From the IMG/VR virus record IMGVR_UViG_3300047333_000258, positions 1 to 21,511 of that record: 21,511 nucleotides of DNA; one strand, 5' to 3'. The notes beneath the pieces are model-generated. The model had not been told where the DNA came from. It saw only the letters and a list, made by a program, of their open reading frames with translations, and did no database searches. Source of the stretch: a virus. Position numbers and translations under genes: made by a program. Of the stretch, positions 1-6,369 are shown one piece after another. Position 1 is the first letter of the stretch; each line of letters starts with the position of its first letter.

Positions 1-9
1 CCGGTAATT

Positions 10-27
10 CGCCGCGTCGGCGCGGCG
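10..27 (-). terminator. terminator-like hairpin after the leftward microprotein
   Basis: A perfect 7-bp inverted repeat (CGCCGCG and CGCGGCG) surrounds a 4-base loop. On the minus strand it begins 13 bases after the stop codon of the zinc-finger microprotein. It lacks a following T-run (AATTACC follows), so it is not a textbook intrinsic terminator. It could end or stabilise the leftward transcript. Confidence 0.35.
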
Positions 28-40
28 TTGCATGTAGCGT

Positions 41-121
41 TTATTTGAACTCGCCGCATCTGGCGCAAGCCAGATTATGGATTAGATTTCTGCAACGGCA
101 GAACTTGCATGTCCAAATCAT
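41..121 (-). CDS. 26-residue zinc-finger microprotein (RanBP2-type signature)
   Basis: This ORF encodes 26 residues. Trp3, Cys5, Cys8, Asn12, Cys19 and Cys22 are spaced exactly as W-x-C-x2-C-x3-N-x6-C-x2-C, the signature of RanBP2-type zinc fingers, and a Gly follows the last Cys. The family is known as a zinc-binding fold that contacts protein or single-stranded RNA; a role in this phage is unknown. The ATG has a GGGAGA ribosome binding site 6 bases upstream. Its start overlaps the stop of another leftward ORF (ATGA), and a hairpin follows its stop. It is the first ATG in its frame after an upstream stop near 215. The gene is too short for routine gene calling and runs opposite to the phage late operon. 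The Cys/Trp/Asn spacing is the main reason to believe it is coded. Confidence 0.6.
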   Translation of the reverse strand: MIWTCKFCRCRNLIHNLACARCGEFK

Positions 122-273
122 TGCGTTTCTCCCAATCGAGTGGATGAAGCTGGTCGCAGAGCATAACGGTCCGTTAGTATAACTTGCATCAGGTTTCGAA
201 TTATGTCAATAGCTTTTGAGCCTTGAGCGCCCCGATAGCCGATCTCGTAGACATTTGCGGTGCAAGGAACCAC
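118..273 (-). CDS. possible small leftward ORF upstream of the microprotein
   Basis: An open minus-strand frame of about 51 residues starts at GTG 273; a TTG at 288 is an alternative. Its stop overlaps the ATG of the zinc-finger microprotein by four bases (ATGA), as in coupled gene pairs. Residues around 9-38 look protein-like, with a YEIGYRG segment followed by a hydrophobic, probably helical AIDIIRNLMQVIL stretch. I do not recognise a family. Neither start has a clear ribosome binding site. The same DNA contains a -10-like TATACT and a palindrome that could instead be the promoter and operator of the microprotein. Coding status is therefore open. Confidence 0.3.
   Translation of the reverse strand: MVPCTANVYEIGYRGAQGSKAIDIIRNLMQVILTDRYALRPASSTRLGETQ
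164..176. promoter_or_regulatory. 13-bp palindrome, possible operator next to a leftward -10 box
   Basis: TAACGGTCCGTTA is a perfect 6+1+6 inverted repeat. On the minus strand it directly follows and slightly overlaps a TATACT box (181-176), the position of a repressor operator just downstream of a -10 element. A TTGACA lies at 209-204 on the same strand, but its 22-base spacer is too long for a normal sigma-70 promoter. No second copy was seen in the window. Confidence 0.3.
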
Positions 274-325
274 GCGTTTTGGGCTCAAGGCATCGGATGC
301 GAATACCTGCAGGATGGGATCACAG

Positions 326-802
326 ATGGCTCAAAACATGACGGAAGATTACGTGATACGGCGTATTGAACATGCCGGCGCAACGTTGCGGTGTTTGCGC
401 ATTAAATCACCCTCGACACTGCTGGCGCGTGGCCGAATTGAGATCCTGCAGGAAGTTGGGGTGGATATGGCGCCGGATCGGGTGCGTTTGGCTTACCCTG
501 TACCATCGGCGCGGGACGTTTCCTTGATGGACGAGGCATTGTCCTGGATTTGGCTGATTCCGAACCGGGCGAAACGTCGGGTTGTTTCAATGCGATCGCA
601 ATTTCATCCCTATCAGGAAAAAAATATCATTTCATGGCGCCGCTGCGGCGAAATTATTGGTGCGGACCATAAGACGGTAAAAATTTGGCATGCGCAGGCG
701 ATTGAGTTGATTGCCCTGGCGCTGCGCGGTACGGAGATCAAGTCGCCTTCCGGATGCAATATTGTTCCGGATCATGTTCATCTCCATTGGCTGGAGGAGT
801 AA
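326..802 (+). CDS. DUF6362-like helix-turn-helix phage protein
   Basis: The protein has about 158 residues from ATG 326, which has GGGA six bases upstream; ATG 314 and ATG 338 are alternatives. Its N-terminal part (EDYVIRRIEHAGATLRCL) and its middle (MDEALSWIW, then an IPNRAKRRVV-like stretch) resemble the DUF6362 family of small alphaproteobacterial and phage proteins. The C-terminal segment (SWRRCGEIIGADHKTVKIW, then a helix) reads as a helix-turn-helix of the sigma-70 region-4 or transposase kind, with the second helix likely to contact DNA. It is the first rightward gene, ahead of the terminase genes. A late-gene regulator or a packaging-related DNA binder are both reasonable. The family name is from memory of its pattern. 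The HTH is visible; the function is not established. Confidence 0.65.
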   Translation: MAQNMTEDYVIRRIEHAGATLRCLRIKSPSTLLARGRIEILQEVGVDMAPDRVRLAYPVPSARDVSLMDEALSWIWLIPNRAKRRVVSMRSQFHPYQEKNIISWRRCGEIIGADHKTVKIWHAQAIELIALALRGTEIKSPSGCNIVPDHVHLHWLEE

Positions 803-806
803 GTTG

Positions 807-850
807 GCGTTCATGGCCGTTCGCGGCAATAACTCCATTGCAGTGAACGC
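807..850. repeat. 7-bp inverted repeat after the first rightward gene
   Basis: GCGTTCA (807-813) and TGAACGC (844-850) can pair around a 30-base loop. An AT-rich stretch without a clear T-run follows, so at best it is a weak terminator or regulatory structure. Confidence 0.2.
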
Positions 851-960
851 AATTATAACAGTAAGTTAGAAGAAATAATAAAATAGTTCCTGGCCAACAA
901 AATTTCTATTGCCCATCTCCCCAAAATTGATTATATATTTTCCTATGATCCGGCTTCTTA
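851..960 (+). promoter_or_regulatory. AT-rich intergenic island, candidate promoter for the packaging operon
   Basis: Between the HTH gene and the small terminase lies about 250 bases without a convincing gene. Its first part is strikingly AT-rich against a GC-rich background. TTGCCC (909-914) and TATATA (932-937) are separated by 17 bases and could be a -35/-10 pair, although both match the consensus poorly. The position just before terminase would also suit a pac or cos site. I saw no repeated motif that would prove one. Confidence 0.3.
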
Positions 961-1055
961 CGCAGAACGGGTCAACGGAAGTGCCAGTTAACAACGTTTG
1001 AAGCTTCATCCCGAAAATTTCATCCGATGCAGTCCGATCGGCCGGGTTTATCCGG

Positions 1056-1694
1056 GTGGCGGTGGCGGGTAAGATGGTGGCTTGCGCTTCGCTGGCCGCG
1101 CGCCGCTTATCCACCACTACGAAGTGGCCGGGGTTGGGTAGAAAAGGGGCCGGGAGCTTGGATGAGGCTGATCCGGTTATTTGCCAGCCTTTCGTTTTAA
1201 GATCTGAACTGCTCGAAAAAATTGCTCAGTTCGCACCGCACTTTGGGGTTCTGCTGGAGGGTCCAAGGGCCGATCTGCACGCATCGCCGCTCACGGCAAG
1301 AACGACGGACGAGTTGGTCCGGTTGCTTGAATTCGGCTGGCTTGTGTCGGAGGTTGCGACCATCTGGCGTGTGGACCGGGCGCAGCTTTCGCAGTGGATT
1401 GAGTCTGATGGGCAGCGTGCATCGCGGGCGCGCCTGGCCCGGAAGGCGCAGGCCGAAATATGGGATAGGATCGCATTTGCCATCGGCCTGTTTACGGCCA
1501 GTGACAAGGTGGAAATGACCCGGGCCAAGTTATTGATGGACCACTGTAAATGGCGGTCCTGCATGTACAGTCCTGAGGATTATGTAAAGCGTGTGGTTGT
1601 TAAGGGCACCAATGAAAACCGGGATGCCCGGGAGCTGACAACCGCGGAGCTGCAGGTTATTGCGCGCGGAGATGTGATTCCTGGCGGCCTCTAA
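1056..1694 (+). CDS. terminase small subunit-like protein
   Basis: This is likely the DNA-recognition subunit of the packaging motor. Residues around 84-118 (numbered from GTG 1056) form a helix-turn-helix (LVSEVATIWRVDRAQLSQWI) followed by a helical stretch rich in Arg, Ala and Lys. The later part (RAKLLMDHCKWRSCMY, then SPEDYVKR) matches the organisation of Sf6-type and related small terminases, where an oligomerisation segment ends in a short tail. It precedes the large terminase, with a glycosyltransferase gene between them. The start is uncertain: GTG 1056 and ATG 1074 both lack a good ribosome binding site, and TTG 1158 has GGGAG only one base upstream. The first 35 residues may not be translated. 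The assignment rests on motif and position. Confidence 0.65.
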   Translation: MAVAGKMVACASLAARRLSTTTKWPGLGRKGAGSLDEADPVICQPFVLRSELLEKIAQFAPHFGVLLEGPRADLHASPLTARTTDELVRLLEFGWLVSEVATIWRVDRAQLSQWIESDGQRASRARLARKAQAEIWDRIAFAIGLFTASDKVEMTRAKLLMDHCKWRSCMYSPEDYVKRVVVKGTNENRDARELTTAELQVIARGDVIPGGL

Positions 1695-1737
1695 TGCGAC
1701 GCGGACCGGATTTTTGAATTCAAATTTAAGGTACTTT

Positions 1738-2673
1738 ATGCACCCGAATCTTCTCCATGTGGTAACCTGCATCTCCAATCCGCTGCGTTGGAAAAGCCGG
1801 ATAGAACTCTATAAGGATTTCGCGCGGCATATGGTGGAGAGCGGGGTTCGGCTCACGGTTGTGGAATGTGCGCTGGGTGAGCGCCCATTTGAACTCGCCG
1901 ATGATCCGCTGGTTGAATTTGTCGGCGTTCGTCATTCCACGATGACCTTCAACAAGGAATGCCTGTTGAATATTGGCATTCAGGACGTGGTGCGCCGCAA
2001 TCCGGATGCGCAATATATTGCGGTTCTGGATGCGGATATCCGGTTTCGCAATCCCGGCTGGGCGGCCGAGACGGTACATGCGCTGCAGCGGTTTGAAGTG
2101 GTGCAGGCCTGGGTGGATTGTTACGATCTGGGCCCAAATGGTCAGCACCTGGAGTTGCACCGGTCGTTCGGCAAGGTCTGGCAGGATCAGCAGCCCATTG
2201 TGCAGGGTCCCAATGCGAAGCAGGGCCCCTACCGTTTTGGGCATCCAGGTTATGCCTGGGCCTGGCGACGGAGCGCTTTGGCTGCGGTTGGCCTGTTGCC
2301 GGAAACGGCAGTGCTGGGTGCTGCCGACCATCACATGGCAATGGCATTGGTGGGCCGCGTGATGGATTCCATTCCAGGCAATCTTGGGGCTGGATATGCG
2401 GCGCCGCTGGTTAGATGGCAGGATCGCGCGACGCGGCTCGGTTTCAATCTGGGTTCGGTGCCGGGGACGATCGAACATCATTTTCATGGATCGAAGCAGA
2501 AGCGCCGCTACGTGGAGCGCTGGGATATTCTGCAAAAGTGGAATTTCGATCCGCAATTCGATCTCATCAAAAATGAATTCGGCGTGGTGGAGCTTGCCGG
2601 CAATAAGCCAGGTCTGCGCATGGACATTGAACGTTATTTTTCCGAGCGGGATGAAGACGCAAATTCGGTCTGA
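1738..2673 (+). CDS. GT-A type glycosyltransferase inserted between terminase subunits
   Basis: The protein has 311 residues from ATG 1738, with TAAGG six bases upstream; an earlier TTG at 1714 is less likely. The N-terminal half has the Rossmann-like pattern of family-2 type glycosyltransferases. It ends in the metal- and nucleotide-sugar-binding DAD motif (Asp98-Ala-Asp100) within AVLDADIRF. The segment HPGYAWAWRRSALAAVG (169-185) and the following acidic/His-rich GAADHHMAMALVGR resemble the acceptor region of galactosyltransferase-like GT7C/GT2 enzymes. It should transfer a sugar from a nucleotide sugar. The acceptor could be DNA, a capsid or tail protein, or a host surface glycan. There is no signal peptide or membrane segment, so it is probably cytoplasmic. 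Its place inside the packaging genes is unusual; base composition does not obviously differ from its neighbours. Confidence 0.8.
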   Translation: MHPNLLHVVTCISNPLRWKSRIELYKDFARHMVESGVRLTVVECALGERPFELADDPLVEFVGVRHSTMTFNKECLLNIGIQDVVRRNPDAQYIAVLDADIRFRNPGWAAETVHALQRFEVVQAWVDCYDLGPNGQHLELHRSFGKVWQDQQPIVQGPNAKQGPYRFGHPGYAWAWRRSALAAVGLLPETAVLGAADHHMAMALVGRVMDSIPGNLGAGYAAPLVRWQDRATRLGFNLGSVPGTIEHHFHGSKQKRRYVERWDILQKWNFDPQFDLIKNEFGVVELAGNKPGLRMDIERYFSERDEDANSV

Positions 2674-2724
2674 GCACGAAGTGCTGCATTTTGCGTGGCT
2701 GCGAAGATTTGAGATGAGGTTTGC

Positions 2725-4155
2725 TTGGCGATTTCCCGCGACGAGGCCGCGCGGCTTTTACTTGAGCGTGAAGCCGCGCTTTCATCCTATGCCGCTTATT
2801 GTAAAATGGCGGTTGGCCGGCGCGGACTGAAACCGGCTGCGCATCATACGCTCCTCATCAATGCCATTGATGACGTGCTGACTGGCGCGGCGCCGCCCAG
2901 ATTACTCGTGATTATGCCGCCAGGATCGGCAAAAAGCACTTATGGCAGTTGTCTCTTTCCGGGATATTTTTTTGCAAAGCGGCCGCGTGGGCTGCTGGTT
3001 GGCGCCTCGCATACGCAAGAGCGCGCCGATGAGTTCTCCTTGAGTGCGATGGATTTTGCGCGTGAAAATCAGGCTGAGCTTGGCTATCGAATAGGCGGGC
3101 GGTCGGCGCGTGGGGCGGCTCGGGCCTGGGGTACGAGCGGCGGCGGCAACTATCGAGCGATTGGCGCCGGCAGGAAGATTGCCGGCCAGCGGATGGATTT
3201 CGTTTTTGCGGATGATCCTGTTGGCAGGTCGGAGGATGTTGAGAGGCGCGAACAGCGCGACAAGTTATGGCGCTGGTTCTGGATCGATCTTCGTACGCGG
3301 CTGCGCCCAGGTGGACGCATCGTGCTGATGATGACGCGCTGGCATGAGGATGATCTTGCCGGCAGGTTGCTAAAGGTGGCGCGGCCGAGTGAATGGGGGG
3401 TTTTGCACATCAAGGCGCAGGCGGGTGAGGGCGATATTTTAGGACGCCAGCCGGGCGAGATGCTGTGGGAGGATGACCCCAAATACGCTTATGCGAAAGA
3501 ACTTCGGATGATCAAGGCGGAGCACGAGGCATCGGGCCAGATGGCGGTTTGGGAAGCGTTGTATCAGGGCAATCCCATTACGCCGGGCGGCAACATATTC
3601 CGCGTTGAGAATATCGGCATTGAGGATGCGGAACCCGCCGGGTTCAATTGGGTTCGGGCATGGGATTTGGCCGCGAGCGATGGCAAGGGCGATTTTACGG
3701 CGGGCTTGAAGCTGGGGATGGGTCCGGGTAGGCAACTTGTTATTGGCGATGTGGTGCGGCTGCGCGGGGGGCCGGACGAGGTTGTAAGGGTTATTCGGGC
3801 GACCGCGCAACGTGACGGCGTTCGAACGATGATTGCGTTGCCGCAGGATCCTGGCCAGGCTGGAAAAGCCCAGATTGCGTTTCTGACGCGAGAACTGACG
3901 GGATACAATGTGAAGTCCTCGCCGGAAAGCGGTGATAAGGTGACGCGCGCAATGGTCGCCGCGGCGCAGGCCAATGTTGGCAATATTTCGATGGTTCGCA
4001 ACGCCGGATGGAATGCGGCGCTGCTTGATGAGCTGGCGTCGTTTCCAAAGGGCACATATGACGACCAGGTTGACGCGCTATGCCGGGGAGTTGGCGAGCT
4101 TGCCAATGTGACGAGGCCAGTCCGGCATTTAACATTCGATCATTTGGCGAGGTAG
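2725..4155 (+). CDS. terL: phage terminase large subunit
   Basis: This 476-residue protein is the ATPase and nuclease of the packaging motor. The ATPase domain has a Walker A loop (PPGSAKST, 65-72), a Walker B strand (MDFVFADD, 157-164) with the acidic pair, and a downstream TRWHEDDLAG motif (204-213) typical of this family. The RNase H-like nuclease domain shows candidate metal ligands at Asp314 (RAWDLA), Asp375 (PQDPG) and Asp447/Asp450 (PKGTYDDQVDAL). The length is normal for the family. The start is TTG 2725 with GAGG five bases upstream. The gene ends two bases before the first possible portal start, so the two are likely translated together. Confidence 0.95.
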   Translation: MAISRDEAARLLLEREAALSSYAAYCKMAVGRRGLKPAAHHTLLINAIDDVLTGAAPPRLLVIMPPGSAKSTYGSCLFPGYFFAKRPRGLLVGASHTQERADEFSLSAMDFARENQAELGYRIGGRSARGAARAWGTSGGGNYRAIGAGRKIAGQRMDFVFADDPVGRSEDVERREQRDKLWRWFWIDLRTRLRPGGRIVLMMTRWHEDDLAGRLLKVARPSEWGVLHIKAQAGEGDILGRQPGEMLWEDDPKYAYAKELRMIKAEHEASGQMAVWEALYQGNPITPGGNIFRVENIGIEDAEPAGFNWVRAWDLAASDGKGDFTAGLKLGMGPGRQLVIGDVVRLRGGPDEVVRVIRATAQRDGVRTMIALPQDPGQAGKAQIAFLTRELTGYNVKSSPESGDKVTRAMVAAAQANVGNISMVRNAGWNAALLDELASFPKGTYDDQVDALCRGVGELANVTRPVRHLTFDHLAR

Positions 4156-4159
4156 CGGT

Positions 4160-5620
4160 GTGGATTCACAAACCTTATGCGACGGGATGGGTCTGAATGA
4201 TCCGGACTATCCCCCGCGCGTCGCGCAGTTGAGGTTCCTGACCAAAGTTAGAGATGGCAAGCTGTACGATCATATTCCGTACGCTTTTTCGGAAGAGCGG
4301 AACGGCAACGGCGAGTATGTTCCCCTATCAAAACGGCGGCCATCGGTTCGCACCGGGATTTGCCGGGTTGTGGTCGAGGATTCCGTCTCGCTGCTGTTTG
4401 GCGAGGGACGGTTTCCGATGGTGGAGGCGCCGACCGCGGAATTGCGCTCCATCATCAAGGCTTTGGTGGTGGAAACCCGGCTTGGCGAAGTGATGAACGC
4501 GGCCGCGATTCACGGTAGTGTGGGTTCGGTAGCGGTGCTGATGCGCATTCTCTCGGGCCGCGCGTTTTTTGAAATGCTGGATACGATGTATCTGACGCCC
4601 AAGTGGTCGTTGGACGCGCCCGATACGCTCGAATGCGTGACGGAGCTGCGCAAGGTGAGGGCGCAGCAATTGCGGGCCGCCGGGTATGTTGTTCAGGATG
4701 GAGAGTATTGGTTTCAGCGCGATTGGGATGCGCAAGCCGAGACCTGGTATTATCCGATTGCGATATCGGATTATGCAAGCGGCGAGGCGCCGCAGGTGGA
4801 CCCTGGACGGACCATCGTTCATGGACTTGGTTTTGTACCCATGGTGTGGATTAAAAATCTGCCCAGCCAGGACAAGATAGATGGTCCATGTACCTTTGAG
4901 CCGGCGATCAGCACGGTCATCGAGATGGATTACCAGCTTTCGCAAGCGGGAAGGGGGCTTAAATATGCCTCGGATCCGACATTGCTGATTAAGGAGCCGG
5001 CGATTGCGGATGAGGGAAGCATTATCCGCAGTGCAGGCAATGCCTTGGTTGTTTCGGAGAAGGGCGACGCCAAGCTTTTGGAGATTAACGGGACGGCCGC
5101 GGCCGCGGTCGTTGAATATGTGCGGGTTCTGCGCGAGGTCTCGCTTGAGTCGATCCATGGCAATCGATCCAATGTCGACAAGATGAGCGGGGCACAGTCT
5201 GGCCGGGCGCTGGAATTGATGAACCAGGGATTGCTGTGGCTGGCGGACCGGTTGCGCATTACTTATGGGCAGAACGGCTTGCTTGCGTTGATCCGGATGG
5301 TCTGTCGGGCGTCTTACAAGGTGAGCATCACTGTGGGCGGCAAGCCGGTGGGCAGGCTGGATGCTGATGGGCTTTCCTTAAAATGGGCGCGGTTTACGCC
5401 GCCGAGCTATGCCGAGAAACTGCAGGAGGCGCAGGCTTATCGCACGCTTCGGGACGGCGGATTGATGTCCCAGGAGACGGTGATCGGCAAGATTGCGGCG
5501 GATAATGATATTGAGGATCTGGGCGAAGAAATTGCCAGGATAACGCGGGATCAGTCCGCCATTGATGCCAGGTTGAAACGGCAACAGGCGCGGGTCTCCG
5601 CGACGGAGACGGATTTATGA
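4160..5620 (+). CDS. phage portal protein
   Basis: The 486-residue length, and the position between the large terminase and the scaffold/capsid genes, fit the dodecameric portal through which DNA is packed. The C-terminal half has the portal pattern: FEPAISTVIEMDYQLSQAGR, a KMSGAQSGRALELMNQGLL segment before the long wing/crown helices, and a charged helical end (EEIARITRDQSAIDARLKR). These resemble SPP1 gp6-like portals. The start is GTG 4160 with GCGAGG seven bases upstream; GTG 4158 is out of frame. A perfect 7-bp hairpin lies in the last codons. The exact portal family is not certain, but the role is well supported by context. Confidence 0.85.
   Translation: MDSQTLCDGMGLNDPDYPPRVAQLRFLTKVRDGKLYDHIPYAFSEERNGNGEYVPLSKRRPSVRTGICRVVVEDSVSLLFGEGRFPMVEAPTAELRSIIKALVVETRLGEVMNAAAIHGSVGSVAVLMRILSGRAFFEMLDTMYLTPKWSLDAPDTLECVTELRKVRAQQLRAAGYVVQDGEYWFQRDWDAQAETWYYPIAISDYASGEAPQVDPGRTIVHGLGFVPMVWIKNLPSQDKIDGPCTFEPAISTVIEMDYQLSQAGRGLKYASDPTLLIKEPAIADEGSIIRSAGNALVVSEKGDAKLLEINGTAAAAVVEYVRVLREVSLESIHGNRSNVDKMSGAQSGRALELMNQGLLWLADRLRITYGQNGLLALIRMVCRASYKVSITVGGKPVGRLDADGLSLKWARFTPPSYAEKLQEAQAYRTLRDGGLMSQETVIGKIAADNDIEDLGEEIARITRDQSAIDARLKRQQARVSATETDL
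5594..5610 (+). repeat. perfect hairpin in the last codons of the portal gene
   Basis: GTCTCCG and CGGAGAC form a 7-bp stem around a 3-base loop, 8 bases before the portal stop. No T-run follows. It may be an mRNA processing or stability element, or chance. Confidence 0.3.
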
Positions 5621-5630
5621 TCGGTTGACT

Positions 5631-5642
5631 GCGGGCGCCCGC
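5631..5642. repeat. 12-bp perfect palindrome in the portal/scaffold gap
   Basis: GCGGGCGCCCGC is fully self-complementary and sits in the 89-base gap between the portal and scaffold genes, just downstream of the portal hairpin. GC-rich DNA gives such palindromes by chance, so a function is uncertain. Confidence 0.25.
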
Positions 5643-5709
5643 TGGACCCGTGGGTGCGGATAAATTTGCCGCGATTTTAGCTGAAACTTCGCAGTACCAA
5701 GGAAATTAA

Positions 5710-6234
5710 ATGTCAGATGATGTGGCGAAGCCGGCCCCTGTTGGTGTCTCGGATGCGGTGCTCGGTGGGAAGATCGCGGAAATGGGCGCCAGGATCTCAG
5801 GCGCGGCGGACACTGATTTGAAAGTCATCCTGGCCGGGGTGCTGAGGGCCGGCGAGAAGACATTGACCGAGATGGATGCGCTGAAAGCCCGGCTCGAGGC
5901 CGCGGAGATGGCGACCAAAGAGGCCGTGGAGGCGAATGTGAAAAAACTTAAGCGTTCCAATCTGGTAGCGGCAGCCAAGGCGGCGGGCGCCGTTGATGCA
6001 ACCGAGGCGTTGCAATTCATCAAGCTTGGCGAGGTGAGCGTAAACGAAGCGGGGGAGAGCAATGCGCCGGAATTGATCGCTTCCCTGAAGGCGGCAAAGC
6101 CGCATTTATTTGCCAAGTCGAGTACGTCGGCGGCGGCGGCGGCTCCGGCTGCCACGGATGCCGTGAAGAAGAGTGTGTTGGCGATGACGAAAGAGGAATA
6201 CGCGGCGGCGAAGGCAGCGATTATTCGACGGTGA
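5710..6234 (+). CDS. scaffold-like head assembly protein
   Basis: This 174-residue protein lies between portal and major capsid, the usual place for a scaffold. It is almost wholly helical in appearance: an N-terminal Ala/Glu/Lys-rich coiled-coil-like region (residues about 10-85), a loop (GEVSVNEAGESNAPEL), then a LKAAKPHLF segment, an Ala-rich linker and a short C-terminal basic helix (MTKEEYAAAKAAIIRR). In known scaffolds a C-terminal basic helix binds the coat protein. There is no protease motif, which suggests assembly by scaffold release rather than by a fused protease. AAGGAA stands five bases before the ATG. A minor structural protein is the alternative. Confidence 0.65.
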   Translation: MSDDVAKPAPVGVSDAVLGGKIAEMGARISGAADTDLKVILAGVLRAGEKTLTEMDALKARLEAAEMATKEAVEANVKKLKRSNLVAAAKAAGAVDATEALQFIKLGEVSVNEAGESNAPELIASLKAAKPHLFAKSSTSAAAAAPAATDAVKKSVLAMTKEEYAAAKAAIIRR

Positions 6235-6258
6235 TTGTTCATCGTTGCGACGGCGGAT

Positions 6259-6273
6259 TGCACGCGGCGTGCA
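6259..6273. promoter_or_regulatory. 15-bp palindrome in the capsid gene leader
   Basis: TGCACGC and GCGTGCA flank a single G, giving a perfect inverted repeat. The one-base centre suits a dimeric DNA-binding protein better than an RNA hairpin. It lies about 100 bases before the major capsid start. Confidence 0.3.
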
Positions 6274-6310
6274 GCGTTGCGTTTATCCGCGCGATTTTTG
6301 GTACGTTTAG

Positions 6311-6352
6311 CCGTGCGGGCCGGTTGCCCGTTTCATCCTGGCCCGCACGGGC
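6311..6352 (+). promoter_or_regulatory. mutually exclusive hairpins upstream of the capsid gene
   Basis: An 11-bp perfect stem pairs CCGTGCGGGCC (6311-6321) with GGCCCGCACGG (6340-6350). An alternative 6-bp stem pairs GCCCGT (6326-6331), inside the loop, with ACGGGC (6347-6352), which uses part of the first stem. The structure ends six bases before the GAGGA ribosome binding site (6359-6363) of the capsid gene. It could tune or protect the capsid message. No T-run follows, so it is not a clear terminator. Confidence 0.5.
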
Positions 6353-6369
6353 AAAATTGAGGAATAACC

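Noticed and set aside
204-209. TTGACA as -35 box for a leftward promoter
   Set aside because: It is a perfect hexamer, but the only -10-like box is 22 bases away, too far for sigma-70.
813-869. Short + strand ORF after the HTH gene
   Set aside because: Eighteen codons with the ribosome binding site about 13 bases away and no overlap with neighbours; too weak.
866-1117. Minus-strand ORF of 83 residues in the gap before the small terminase
   Set aside because: Low-complexity Phe/Tyr-rich end, no recognisable domain, opposite strand to the operon and overlapping the small-terminase start; probably chance.
1726-2556. Long minus-strand frame opposite the glycosyltransferase
   Set aside because: It is the antisense shadow of a gene with intact motifs; composition is Arg/Pro/His-rich and has no domain.
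4328-5158. Long minus-strand frame opposite the portal gene
   Set aside because: Antisense shadow typical of GC-rich genes; no motif and no ribosome binding site.
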